A DNA stretch of 64,000 bases, taken from NCBI GenBank assembly GCA_963770505.1, contig CAVYPR010000001.1, positions 1,054,001 through 1,118,000 of the forward strand, written 5' to 3'. Position numbers and translations under genes: made by a program. The notes under the pieces were generated by a model. The model was not told where the DNA came from. It ran no database searches and saw nothing but the letters and a program-made list of their open reading frames with translations. Shown here one piece after another: positions 36,056 through 45,138 of the stretch. Source of the stretch: CAVYPR01 sp963770505. GTDB lineage: Bacteria > Actinomycetota > Acidimicrobiia > Acidimicrobiales > RAAP-2. Position 1 is the first letter of the stretch; each line of letters opens with the position of its first letter.

Positions 36056-38407
36056 ATGGCCATCAAGGGTGACCTGGCCGGGCGACGGTTCTTCGTCACC
36101 GGTGCGACCGGTTTCCTCGGCACCGCGCTGGTCGAGCGGATCCTGCGCTGCGTGCCCGATTCCGAGGTGGTGGTGCTCGTGCGCCCCGGTCGCCGGGCCA
36201 CCGCCGCCCAGCGTGCGGCCAAGGAGATCCTGAAGAACGACTGCTTCGACCGGCTCCGCCAGGAGCACGGCGATCGGTTCGACGCCGAGGTGGGGCGACG
36301 GCTGGTAGCCGTGGCCGGCGACGTGGGCCGCGACGGGTTGGGGCTCGACGACGACGGCCGCCGCGAGCTCGCCGCCTGCCATGTCGTGGTCCATTCGGCG
36401 GCCACCGTGAGCTTCGACGCCCCCCTGGACCAGGCGGTCGAGATCAACCTGCTGGGCCCGGCGCGAGTGGCGACCGCCGTGGCCGAGGCCCGGGCCGCCG
36501 GGGACGGCCCGTCGCACCTCGTCGCCGTGTCGACCGCCTACGTGGCCAGTACCCACCAGGGCGAGGCCCGCGAGGAGCTGCTCAACCGCTACTCGATGGA
36601 CATCGACTGGGAGAACGAGGTGGTGGCCGCCCGACGAGTGCGTGCCGACCTCGAGGCCGAGTCCCGGCGGCCCGAACGGCTGGCGTCGTTCACCAAGGAG
36701 GCCCGGCGCGAGCTGGGTGCCGCGGGCGATCACGTGCTGGCCGCCCGGGCCGAGCGCGCCCGCGAGGACTGGATCAAGCGCCAGATGGTCGAGGCCGGCA
36801 CGTCCCGGGCCCAGGCCCTCGGCTGGCCCGACGCCTACCCCTTCACCAAGGCGCTGGGCGAGCGGGCGCTCGTGGCCCGGGCCGGCGAGGCCGGTGTCCC
36901 GCTCACCATCGTGCGACCGTCGATCATCGAGTCGGCCCTGGCCGAGCCCAGGCCCGGGTGGATCCGCGGCTTCCGCATGGCCGAGCCCATCATCATCTCC
37001 TACGCCCGTGGGATGCTGAAGCAATTCCCCGGCGTCCCCGAGGGGGTCATCGACGTGATCCCGGTGGACATGGTGGTGGCGGCCATCGTGGCCGTCTGCG
37101 CCAAGGGACCCGACCCCGAGGGTCCGACGGTCTTCCAGGTCGCCTCGGGGGTGCGCAACCCGCTGCGCTATAGCCGATTGGTCGAACTCGTCCAGGACTG
37201 GTGCGCCGAGCACCCCCTCTACGACGAACGGGGGCAGCCCATCAGCCTGACGCCGTGGACCTTCCCCGGGCGCGGCCAGGTCCAGCGTCAGCTGCAACGG
37301 GCCACCAAGGCCATGGACGCGGTCGAGCGGCTGGTCACGCTGCTCCCCGTGCGGGGCCGCCAGGCCGCTTTGGCCGCACGCATCGAGGACCGCAACGCCC
37401 TGGCCAAGCGAGCGCTCGGCTACGTCGAGCTCTACGGCGCCTACTCGGAGACCGAGGCCCGCTACCGGGTCGACCGGCTGCTGGCCCTGGGCGCCGCCCT
37501 CGACGACGAGGACCGCGCCGAGTTCTCCTTCGACCCGGCCGTCATCGACTGGGACCATTACGTGCGCGACGTGCACCTTCCCTCGGTCATCGAGCGAGCC
37601 CGGGTGCGGACCAGCCCCGGCCGCTCGGTCGTCGACAAGCGCCCCGACCGGGCGCGGCGCGCCATCCTCTCCCCCGAGCGGCACCTGGCCGCCTTCGACC
37701 TCGAGCACACCCTGATCGCCTCCAACGTGGTCGACACCTACGCCTGGCTGGCCAGCCGCCACCTCTCGCCGGCCAAGCGGGCGTCGTTCGTGGCCGGGCT
37801 GCTGGCCGAGGGACCCTCGCTGCTCGCTCTCGACCGGCGTGACCGGGGGGACTTCCTGCGCTCCTTCTACCGCCGCTACGAGGACGCACCGGTCGACGTG
37901 CTGGCCGAGGACTCCTGGGAGCTCTTCTCCCAGCAGCTCCTCACCCGGGCCTTCCCCGACGGCCTGGCCCGGGTGCGCGAGCACCGGCGACTGGGACACC
38001 GCACCCTGCTCATCACCGGCGCCCTCGACTTCGTGGTGGCCCCGTTGCGCCCGCTCTTCGACGACGTGGTCTGCGCCCGCCTCGGCCAGCACGACGGCCG
38101 CTACGACGGCCGCCTCGAGGACCTGCCGCCCATCGGCGAGGCGCGGGCCATCCTCCTCGACGACTACGCCGCGGCCCACGGCCTCCTGCTCGCCGAGTCC
38201 GTCGCCTACGCCGACTCGGCCAGCGACCTGGCCATGCTGGAGGCCGTCGGCTTCCCGGTGGCCGTGAACCCCGAGTCCCGGCTGGCCGCCATCGCCCGGC
38301 GGCGGGGCTGGCACGTCGAGCACTGGGCCAAGGCCCCCGGCGGGGCCCACCGGCCCCTCCCCCTCGGGCCCCTCGACGCGGTCGTGCCCGGAGGCCGTCG
38401 GTCGTGA
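36056..38407 (+). CDS. Fatty acyl-CoA reductase-like / HAD-IB phosphatase fusion
   Basis: A 783-residue two-domain protein. Residues 1-500 form a male-sterility-type extended SDR with NAD(P) motif FFVTGATGFLG, HSAATVSFDAPL and active-site YPFTK (Tyr near 261), as in acyl reductases making fatty alcohols or aldehydes. Residues 540-770 form a HAD-IB domain: FDLEHTLIASNV (motif I), LLITGALDFV (motif II), YADSASDLAML (motif IV), as in serine-phosphatase-like enzymes. It is first in a four-gene operon with four-base overlaps and is controlled by the divergent TetR. Myxobacterial ether-lipid proteins combine similar activities (acyl reductase, HAD, acyltransferase), which suggests lipid synthesis; this is inference. 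Confidence 0.85.
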   Translation: MAIKGDLAGRRFFVTGATGFLGTALVERILRCVPDSEVVVLVRPGRRATAAQRAAKEILKNDCFDRLRQEHGDRFDAEVGRRLVAVAGDVGRDGLGLDDDGRRELAACHVVVHSAATVSFDAPLDQAVEINLLGPARVATAVAEARAAGDGPSHLVAVSTAYVASTHQGEAREELLNRYSMDIDWENEVVAARRVRADLEAESRRPERLASFTKEARRELGAAGDHVLAARAERAREDWIKRQMVEAGTSRAQALGWPDAYPFTKALGERALVARAGEAGVPLTIVRPSIIESALAEPRPGWIRGFRMAEPIIISYARGMLKQFPGVPEGVIDVIPVDMVVAAIVAVCAKGPDPEGPTVFQVASGVRNPLRYSRLVELVQDWCAEHPLYDERGQPISLTPWTFPGRGQVQRQLQRATKAMDAVERLVTLLPVRGRQAALAARIEDRNALAKRALGYVELYGAYSETEARYRVDRLLALGAALDDEDRAEFSFDPAVIDWDHYVRDVHLPSVIERARVRTSPGRSVVDKRPDRARRAILSPERHLAAFDLEHTLIASNVVDTYAWLASRHLSPAKRASFVAGLLAEGPSLLALDRRDRGDFLRSFYRRYEDAPVDVLAEDSWELFSQQLLTRAFPDGLARVREHRRLGHRTLLITGALDFVVAPLRPLFDDVVCARLGQHDGRYDGRLEDLPPIGEARAILLDDYAAAHGLLLAESVAYADSASDLAMLEAVGFPVAVNPESRLAAIARRRGWHVEHWAKAPGGAHRPLPLGPLDAVVPGGRRS

Positions 38408-39648
38408 AGTCGCTCCTCTTCGAGCGCAATCTGGCCCGCTTCGCCGCGGCCCGGGCCGTCTCGGTCCTCGGGTCGGGTCGCGGGGCCGGGGTGGGGCCGC
38501 TCCGCCTGACCGACACCGAGCCGCCGGAACTGCCGGGGCCCGAGTGGGTCCGGGTCACGCCGACTCTTTCGGGCATCTGCGGCTCGGACCTCGCCACGGT
38601 CGACGGGCGCACCTCGCGCTACTTCGAGGAACTGGTCAGCTTCCCCTTCGTCCCCGGCCATGAGGTGGTGGGCACTACCGAGGACGGCCGGCGCGTCGTG
38701 CTGGAGCCGGTGCTCGGCTGCGCGGCCCGCCGGATCGAGCCGCCGTGCGCGGCCTGTGCCGAGGGCCGCACCGGCAACTGCGAGCGCGTGGCCTTCGGGC
38801 ACCTGCGCCCGGGACTGCAGACCGGCTTCTGCGCCGACACCGGGGGCGGCTGGTCGACGGCCGGCCTGGTGGCCCACCCGAGCCAGCTGCACATCGTGCC
38901 CGACGACCTCGGCGACGAGGCGGCGGTGACGATCGAACCGGTGGCCTGCGCCGTCCATGCCGTGATGGCCGCCGGGGTGCGAGACGCAGAGACGGTGGCG
39001 GTGCTGGGCGCCGGCACCCTCGGCCTGGCCGCCACGGCCGCGCTCTCGGTCCTCTCCAAGAGCGGAAGGATCCCCGCGCCCGGCCACCTCATGGTGGGCG
39101 CCCGCTACCCCCACCAGCGCCGGCTCGCCGCCGAGCTTGGGGCCACCGAGTCGCTGCCGGCCGACCAGCTGCCCCGGGCCGTGCGACGCCTGAGCGGATC
39201 CCTGGCCCTGGGGTCCCTGTCGGGGTCCGGCCAGCGGCTCACCGGCGGCGCCGAGGTGGTGCTCGACTGCGTGGGCTCCCCCGAGTCGATCGCCCAGGCG
39301 CTCGAGATGGTCCGCCCCCGTGGCCGGGTGGTCCTCGTGGGCATGCCCTCGGTGGTCCGGGTCGACCTGGCCTCGCTGTGGCACCGGGAGGTCACGCTCC
39401 TGGGCGCCTACGCCTACGGCGCCGAGACCGCCAACGCCGTGGAGCCCGTGCGCACCTTCGAGCTGGCCATCGAGGTGGTCCGCGCCGCCGGCCTGGACCG
39501 GCTGGTGTCGGCCACCTACCCCCTCGACCGCTTCGAGGAGGCGCTGGCCCACGCCGGCTCCGCCGGCCGCCGGGGGGCGGTCAAGGTCGCCTTCGACCTG
39601 CGCCAGGACGGTCGCCGCCCGGCCACGATGAAAGGAACCCACCGATGA
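38404..39648 (+). CDS. Zinc-dependent alcohol dehydrogenase (MDR)
   Basis: A 414-residue medium-chain dehydrogenase. The catalytic zinc site is indicated by SGICGSDLATVDG and FPFVPGHEVVG, the structural zinc cysteines by PPCAACAEGRTGNCERV, and the Rossmann turn by VAVLGAGTLGLAATAAL. The C-terminal half has EVVLDCVGSPESIAQALEMV. GTG 38404 overlaps the upstream stop (GTGA). It could interconvert an alcohol and aldehyde produced by the upstream reductase. NAD(P) preference and substrate are not evident. Confidence 0.85.
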   Translation: MKSLLFERNLARFAAARAVSVLGSGRGAGVGPLRLTDTEPPELPGPEWVRVTPTLSGICGSDLATVDGRTSRYFEELVSFPFVPGHEVVGTTEDGRRVVLEPVLGCAARRIEPPCAACAEGRTGNCERVAFGHLRPGLQTGFCADTGGGWSTAGLVAHPSQLHIVPDDLGDEAAVTIEPVACAVHAVMAAGVRDAETVAVLGAGTLGLAATAALSVLSKSGRIPAPGHLMVGARYPHQRRLAAELGATESLPADQLPRAVRRLSGSLALGSLSGSGQRLTGGAEVVLDCVGSPESIAQALEMVRPRGRVVLVGMPSVVRVDLASLWHREVTLLGAYAYGAETANAVEPVRTFELAIEVVRAAGLDRLVSATYPLDRFEEALAHAGSAGRRGAVKVAFDLRQDGRRPATMKGTHR

Positions 39649-41234
39649 GCCCCAGGCCCGGCTTCGTCCTCGAGGTGGACCGCTCGACGCCGCCCACCCT
39701 GTTCTGGCAAGGCGAGCGGTTCGGCCTCGAGCAGTTGCCCGAGGGCAGCCGCGTCATCTACGGCCCCGAGCCGCACGAAGCCATCACCGACCCGGTGGCG
39801 GCCATCCGGCACGCGCTCGACCACCCTCTGGGCGACAGCGAGCCGCTGCCCGCCCTCCTGCGGCCGGGGATGCGCCTCACCGTCTGCTTCGACGACATCT
39901 CGCTCCCTTTGCCCCCGATGGAGGCACCCGACGTCCGTCAACTGGTCATCGAGCAAGTGCTCGACATGGCCGCCCAGGCCGGTGTGGACGACGTGGTGCT
40001 GGTGGCCGCGCTGGCCCTCCACCGCCGCATGACCGAGCCCGAGCTCCGCCACGCGCTGGGCGACCGCGTCTACGACGCCTTCGCGCCCCACGGGCTGCTC
40101 ACCCAGCACGACGCCGAGGACCCCGAGAACCTCGTCCACCTCGGCTGCACGGACCAGGGCGAGGACGTCGAGATCAACAAGCGGGCGGCCACCAGCGACC
40201 TGCTCGTCTACGTGAACATCAACCTGGTGGCCATGGACGGCGGCCACAAGAGCGTGGCCACCGGCCTGGCCAGCTACCGCTCCCTCCGCCACCACCACAA
40301 CCCGACCACCATGCGCCACTCGCGCTCGTTCATGGACGCCCCGGCCTCCGAGCTCCACTCCTCGAACTGGCGCATGGGTCGGCTCATCGCGGCCAGCGGG
40401 GTCAAGGTCTTCCAGATCGAGACCACCCTCAACACCAACACCTTCCCCGGCCAGTTCGGTTTCCTGCAGAAGCGCGAGTGGGAGTGGTCGCTGCGCGAGC
40501 GGGCCACCTTCACCGCCGCGTCGGCCGCCCTGGCCCGCACCCCGAGCCGGATTGCCCGCCAGGTCCTGCAGTCGGTGGAGGCCCCCTACGGCCTCACCTC
40601 GGTCCAGGCGGGTGAGGTGGAGGCGGTCCACGCCGTCACCACCGCCAACGTCTGGGCCCAGCAGGGCGTCGAGGTGGAGGGGCAGACCGACGTCCTCACC
40701 ATGGGGCTCCCCTACATCTGCCCCTACAACGTGCACTCGATCATGAACCCGATCCTGGTGGCCTGCCTCGGGCTCGGCTACTTCTTCAACCTCTACCGCA
40801 ACAAGCCGCTCGTGCGCGAGGGCGGGGTCCTCATCCTCCACCACCCGACGCCCTGGGAGTTCCACCCGGCCCACCACCCGAGCTACATCGACTTCTTCGA
40901 GCAGGTACTCGCGGAGACCACCGACCCGATGAGGATCTCCAAGGAGTTCGAGGAGTCGTTCGCCACCGATCCGTGGTACGTGCACCTCTACCGCACCGGC
41001 CACGCCTACCACGGCGTCCACCCCTTCTACATGTGGTATTGGTGCGCCCACGCCCTCGACTACCTCGGGCGCGTGGTGGTGGTGGGGGGCGACCCGCGGG
41101 CTGTGCGCCGGCTGGGCTTCGCCCCGGCCACCACCTTGGACGACGCACTGGAGATCGCCCGCGACGTGGTCGGGCCCTCACCCACCCTCACCCACCTGCA
41201 CTGCCCGCCGATCCTCATGGCCGACGTGCGGTGA
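39645..41234 (+). CDS. LarA/DUF2088-like protein
   Basis: A 529-residue protein related to the nickel-pincer lactate racemase LarA. The N-domain has VCFDDISLPLPPM (where LarA has DxTRP) and a conserved ALHRRMTEPELRHALGD around a LarA-type histidine. The GGxK lysine is kept in AMDGGHKSVATG, but the histidine of LarA's HFFAGFSGG segment is replaced. No larB, larC or larE cofactor genes are present in the window. It is therefore annotated as LarA-like, not as lactate racemase. ATG 39645 overlaps the preceding stop; the long C-terminal part is unlike typical LarA. Function in the lipid-type operon unknown. Confidence 0.72.
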   Translation: MSPRPGFVLEVDRSTPPTLFWQGERFGLEQLPEGSRVIYGPEPHEAITDPVAAIRHALDHPLGDSEPLPALLRPGMRLTVCFDDISLPLPPMEAPDVRQLVIEQVLDMAAQAGVDDVVLVAALALHRRMTEPELRHALGDRVYDAFAPHGLLTQHDAEDPENLVHLGCTDQGEDVEINKRAATSDLLVYVNINLVAMDGGHKSVATGLASYRSLRHHHNPTTMRHSRSFMDAPASELHSSNWRMGRLIAASGVKVFQIETTLNTNTFPGQFGFLQKREWEWSLRERATFTAASAALARTPSRIARQVLQSVEAPYGLTSVQAGEVEAVHAVTTANVWAQQGVEVEGQTDVLTMGLPYICPYNVHSIMNPILVACLGLGYFFNLYRNKPLVREGGVLILHHPTPWEFHPAHHPSYIDFFEQVLAETTDPMRISKEFEESFATDPWYVHLYRTGHAYHGVHPFYMWYWCAHALDYLGRVVVVGGDPRAVRRLGFAPATTLDDALEIARDVVGPSPTLTHLHCPPILMADVR

Positions 41235-42238
41235 GCACACTCCGCCGCCTTCGGGCCTCCGCCCTCTCCGCGCTGCGACGAGCCCCGTTCCCCCTGGCCG
41301 CCCCGCAGTGGCCGAACGGTGTGGAGCGCCCGGCCCCCGAGCGCCGGGTCGGGCTCGACTACGACCACGACTGGTCGCGGCGCTACCCGGTCCGCCTGGC
41401 CCGGGCCATGGTCCTCGACAACGTCACCCGCCCGCTGGCTCGCGCCGTCGCCCCGACCACCGTGCTCGGCATGGAGCACCTGCGCATGGCCGAACCGCCG
41501 GTCATCATCGCCGCTAACCACGCCAGCCATGTCGACACCCCGCTCCTGCTCACCACCTTGCCGGTGGAGATGCGCCACCGCACCTTGGTGGCCGCCGCCT
41601 CGGACTACTTCTTCGACCGCACCTGGAAGGCGCTGCTGTGGTCGTTCGCCCTCGCCGCCATCCCCATCGAGCGCACCCGGGTCAACCGGCGCTCGGCCGA
41701 CACCGCGGCCGAGCTCTTAGAGGACGGGTGGAACCTGGTCATCTTCCCCGAGGGCGGCCGATCGCCCGACGGCTGGACGCAGCCCTTCCGGGGCGGCGCC
41801 GCCTACCTGGCCCGGCGGACCGGCCGACCGGTGGTCCCCGTCTACCTGCACGGCACCAGGGATGTGCTGCCCCGGGCGGCCGACGTGTCGGCGGCCCCGG
41901 GCGGGCGGCCGGCCGGCGGTTCGGGCTCCGAGGCCAGGGGGCGGCGCGAGCTGCGGCGCACCCCGGTCACTGTCCTCTTCGGCTCGCCCCTCACCCCCGC
42001 TGAGGGCGAGGACGCCCGGCGGTTCGCGGCGCGGATCGAGGCTGCGGTGGCCGTCCTCTCCGACGAGATGGCCACTGACTGGTGGACCGCCCGCCGGCGG
42101 GCCGCCGCCGGCACCAGCCCCTCGCCCCGCGGGCCCGAGGCCTCGCCGTGGCGCCGGGCTTGGGCGCTGGATGCGGGGACCCCGACGACCCCGAGGACGG
42201 CGGCTGGCGGGGGGAGCCGGAAGTGGCCGGGTACCTAG
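41231..42238 (+). CDS. PlsC-type 1-acylglycerol-3-phosphate acyltransferase
   Basis: A 335-residue acyltransferase of the LPLAT family with motif I NHASHVD (HxxxxD), motif III-like NLVIFPEGGRSPDGW and motif IV VVPVYLHGT. It transfers an acyl chain to lysophosphatidic acid or a similar hydroxyl acceptor at the membrane. GTG 41231 overlaps the stop of the LarA-like gene, so it is the last of four coupled genes. A long N-terminal segment of about 90 residues precedes motif I, and the final 40 residues are Pro/Gly-rich and probably disordered. Confidence 0.85.
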   Translation: MSTLRRLRASALSALRRAPFPLAAPQWPNGVERPAPERRVGLDYDHDWSRRYPVRLARAMVLDNVTRPLARAVAPTTVLGMEHLRMAEPPVIIAANHASHVDTPLLLTTLPVEMRHRTLVAAASDYFFDRTWKALLWSFALAAIPIERTRVNRRSADTAAELLEDGWNLVIFPEGGRSPDGWTQPFRGGAAYLARRTGRPVVPVYLHGTRDVLPRAADVSAAPGGRPAGGSGSEARGRRELRRTPVTVLFGSPLTPAEGEDARRFAARIEAAVAVLSDEMATDWWTARRRAAAGTSPSPRGPEASPWRRAWALDAGTPTTPRTAAGGGSRKWPGT

Positions 42239-42647
42239 CGCGACCCGGGCGGCGGGCGCTGACGTCCTCGCCGACGCGGGGTTGGTGCGGGCTGGCGTCA
42301 TTTTCGCGGCTCCGCGGAAGTGAGCGGAATGCGATCAGATCACCCCGGCCGCGCTCGCGCCAGTATCCCGCCGACGACCGGCATTGAGGGCAGGGCCTCA
42401 GAGCGGTATTGGGGCACTGAGGTCGCGCAGTAGGGGGCGACACTGGCGGAGCGGCAGCAGCCGAATGTATTCGACTGGCGTCAGATCCTCGGTCACGATC
42501 TGACAGCCCGATGGCTCGGTGCCTGGCACATCCGAGAAGATGCCGAACGGAACCTGCTGTAAGGGTGCTTTGCCGGGGTCGTCCCGATTAACTCAGGTCC
42601 CGAGAGCGCAGCTGTAGCGTTGCGTGAATGAACGGGGGAAGGGTGTG
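42239..42647 (+). other. Gene-free stretch at a composition boundary
   Basis: No credible gene on either strand. The dense GC-rich operon ends here and looser, lower-GC DNA begins. The right end holds the GGGGGAAGGG ribosome-site region of the esterase gene. Confidence 0.45.
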
Positions 42648-44372
42648 GTGATCGATTGCAATGATCCGATCCCGAAGATGCTGCGAAGGCTGCGACGTTG
42701 GCAACGTGTTCTCCGCGCACTGCCGCGTTTCGTTCTTCTGGTGGCGCTCGTCGCTGTCAGTAGCGTGAGCGCTACCACCGCCGATGGAAGTACCGCCGGG
42801 GCGGCCACCGCAGGTAGCGCCGCCGCTCGGGCGGACAACGCGGGTAGTTCGGTCATTCTCCCTGTCCGCCACTGTGATGCCCTCACCTCTGAGCGCCTCC
42901 ACTCGCCCACACGAGTGCCGGTGCAGATCCTCTCGGCACGACTGTCCGTCTTCACGGGCGCCGAGTACTGCCATGTGATAGGGGCGATTGGCGCCGATTT
43001 CTACTTCGACCTCCGCTTACCCCGGTCGACCTATCGCGGCCAGTACGTACAGGAAGGGTGTGGTGGCTTCTGTGGTCTTCTGGCACCTAACGTGCCGTTG
43101 GTAGCCGACGACTGCCCCGCGGTGACCGCTAACACCTTGGCGCTCGCCGTTGACAACGAGGGGCATGAGGAAACGCCCAATACCGACGCTCGCTGGGCGG
43201 CCAACGATGCCAAGAGCCGTCTCATCTTCGGCTCGACGTCGGAGCACCAGCTGGCTCTTGTGGCCAAAGCGCTGATCGCTGACTACTACGGCCGGGGTCC
43301 CATGTTTTCGTACTTCGACGGATGTTCTGACGGTGGGCGAGAGGCGCTCGTCGAGGCCCAGCGCTACCCGCACGACTTCAACGGGATCCTGGCCGGCGCC
43401 CCGGCCAACCTTCTGGTGGAACAGATCGGTGAAGATTCGACGTGGAACATCCGAGTCAATACCGGGCGAGGAGGCCGGGAGATTCTCACCTCGGAGAAGC
43501 TCCCGGCGCTCCATGCGGCGGTGGTGCGGGCATGTGGAGAGGGGCGGGGATACGTGGTCGATCCCCGAACCTGCAACTTCTCCCCGTCGAGCATCGAGTG
43601 CCACGGAAGGTCCACTGACGCCTGCCTGACGGCGGCGCAGGTTCGGGTCGCTGACTCGTTCTACCGAGGGCCCACCGACCCCGCTGGACAGTCCCTCTAT
43701 CCGGGCGGGGAGCCCTACGGCTCTGAGCTTGCTTGGTCGACCTGGTTCGTCAAACCATCGGGCGACGGGAACTGGCCGCTCGACACGCCGGGCTACCAGT
43801 TCGCCATCAATCTCCTTCGTTACATGGCCTACCAGACCGATCCGCCGAGTTCATACTCCCTGTCAGACTTCCGCTTCACGTTGTCGGATTACCGCAAGTT
43901 GACCGCACTCTCCGGGGTCTACGACGCAGCGGACCCTGATCTTTCGGCGTTTGCCGCGGACGGGGGGAGGTTGATCATCTATCAGGGATGGGCCGACGAG
44001 GTGATTTCGCCCTTTGGCACCGCCGCCTACTACAAGGCTGTGGTCGAGGCCGCTGGTGGTTACCAGGCAAGTCAGACGTTCTCTCGCCTCTACATGATCC
44101 CGGCGCAGTACCACTGCTTGGCTGGAGGGGACCCGGCACTCGCCGGCGCCAATCTTCTCACACCGCTCATCGATTGGGTCCAGCACGACAGTCCTCCGGG
44201 AACTCTTTCGTTCAACCTGGCATCTACGAAGACCCCTCGGAACGGGACGATGGGAGGCGGGTCGATGTCGGTGGCGCCGTTAGATCCACTGGCGACCCTG
44301 CCCCTCGGATCGAATGGCCTCAACGCCAGTTACGACTGGGTGGGGTCGTTCGGCTCAAACGATCCTGGTTGA
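42648..44372 (+). CDS. Secreted tannase/feruloyl-esterase family protein
   Basis: About 574 residues. An N-terminal basic stretch and hydrophobic helix (FVLLVALVAVSSVSATTA) suggest export. The tannase pattern is clear: VQEGCGGFCGLL, the nucleophile elbow YFDGCSDGGREALVEAQRYP, GILAGAPANLL, the Asp region YQGWADEVISPFGTAAYY and the late His in PAQYHCLAGGDP. These serine esterases cleave aromatic esters of polysaccharides or small phenolic esters. The start is ambiguous: GTG 42624, ATG-free alternatives, and GTG 42645/42648; 42648 best fits the GGGGGAAGGG site. It appears monocistronic. Confidence 0.83.
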   Translation: MIDCNDPIPKMLRRLRRWQRVLRALPRFVLLVALVAVSSVSATTADGSTAGAATAGSAAARADNAGSSVILPVRHCDALTSERLHSPTRVPVQILSARLSVFTGAEYCHVIGAIGADFYFDLRLPRSTYRGQYVQEGCGGFCGLLAPNVPLVADDCPAVTANTLALAVDNEGHEETPNTDARWAANDAKSRLIFGSTSEHQLALVAKALIADYYGRGPMFSYFDGCSDGGREALVEAQRYPHDFNGILAGAPANLLVEQIGEDSTWNIRVNTGRGGREILTSEKLPALHAAVVRACGEGRGYVVDPRTCNFSPSSIECHGRSTDACLTAAQVRVADSFYRGPTDPAGQSLYPGGEPYGSELAWSTWFVKPSGDGNWPLDTPGYQFAINLLRYMAYQTDPPSSYSLSDFRFTLSDYRKLTALSGVYDAADPDLSAFAADGGRLIIYQGWADEVISPFGTAAYYKAVVEAAGGYQASQTFSRLYMIPAQYHCLAGGDPALAGANLLTPLIDWVQHDSPPGTLSFNLASTKTPRNGTMGGGSMSVAPLDPLATLPLGSNGLNASYDWVGSFGSNDPG

Positions 44373-44393
44373 GCGGCGCCTCGGGGGCCGCTC
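44371..44393 (+). terminator. Possible terminator hairpin
   Basis: A perfect seven-base stem GAGCGGC...GCCGCTC with a nine-base loop begins inside the esterase stop codon. There is no T-run, which is common for actinobacterial terminators but weakens the call. Confidence 0.35.
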
Positions 44394-44489
44394 CGGTGCC
44401 GGCCTCCAAAGTGTTTATCCACTACAGCGTCTCAGGGTCGCCCCTACGGCTGGGAGTTTGACGGGTTGGCTCAAGGTCATACTTGGGTG

Positions 44490-44990
44490 ATGCGGATCCG
44501 ACTGGCAATGTCTTCTGATTGTTCGGCGATCAGTTCCGCCTACTTGACGTCATGGCGGGCCGGTTATCAGGATCTCCTGACCCAGGCCGAGATTGATGTC
44601 CAGGCCAAAGCTCGCAGCCTCCACGACTGGGCCTCGGCGATCAATCGGCCAGATCGGGTCGTCTTGGTCGCGGAGGACGGGTCTGGCTCGATTCTCGGGG
44701 TGGTCGAATGTGAGCACGCTCCGAGCCGGGACCGCCTGCCTTGGTTGCACATGCTCTACGTCATTCCGTCAGCATGGGGTACCGGGACGGCAACGGGTCT
44801 TCTGCACGCAGCTCTGGACGCTGCAAATGAGGCTGGGCACCGTTCGGTCTGGTTGGAAGTTGTTGATCGTCAGACGAGAGCCCGGCGATTCTACGAGCGC
44901 GAGGGTTTCACGCTCGACGACACGATGAAGCCAGGGTTCAACGGACTATTTGATTTGCTCCGCTATCGCCACGATCAGCCCGTCCCATAA
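44490..44990 (+). CDS. GNAT family N-acetyltransferase
   Basis: A 166-residue GNAT-fold enzyme: N-terminal AISSAYLTSWRAGYQDLL, acetyl-CoA-binding motif A in LHMLYVIPSAWGTGTATGLL, and motif B in TRARRFYEREGFTLDD. The first segment (SxxWxxxYxGLL-like) is common in GNATs related to those acting on small amines. Substrate unknown. ATG 44490 fits the domain; an upstream TTG at 44466 would add eight residues. Ribosome site weak. Confidence 0.82.
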   Translation: MRIRLAMSSDCSAISSAYLTSWRAGYQDLLTQAEIDVQAKARSLHDWASAINRPDRVVLVAEDGSGSILGVVECEHAPSRDRLPWLHMLYVIPSAWGTGTATGLLHAALDAANEAGHRSVWLEVVDRQTRARRFYEREGFTLDDTMKPGFNGLFDLLRYRHDQPVP

Positions 44991-45138
44991 CAATCAGCGT
45001 TCGACTCAGAAGAGGGTGTCGCATACCGCCGGGTCGCAGGCGCCGAACCGCGCCCTTCAAGTGCATGCGACCGAGCTTCGCTCTGCGTTAGCGTCACAGA
45101 GGTACATATCGCGATCACCCGACACTTCGGAGGCCGCC

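Noticed and set aside
35882..38350. Minus-strand open frame of over 800 codons
   Set aside because: Antisense shadow of the acyl reductase-HAD gene; low-complexity Gly/Val/Gln/His-rich translation.
39516..41051. Minus-strand open frame of about 510 codons
   Set aside because: Antisense shadow of the LarA-like gene, with the same low-complexity character.
39645..41234. Functional lactate racemase
   Set aside because: One LarA histidine is replaced and no cofactor biosynthesis genes are nearby; context is lipid-type metabolism.
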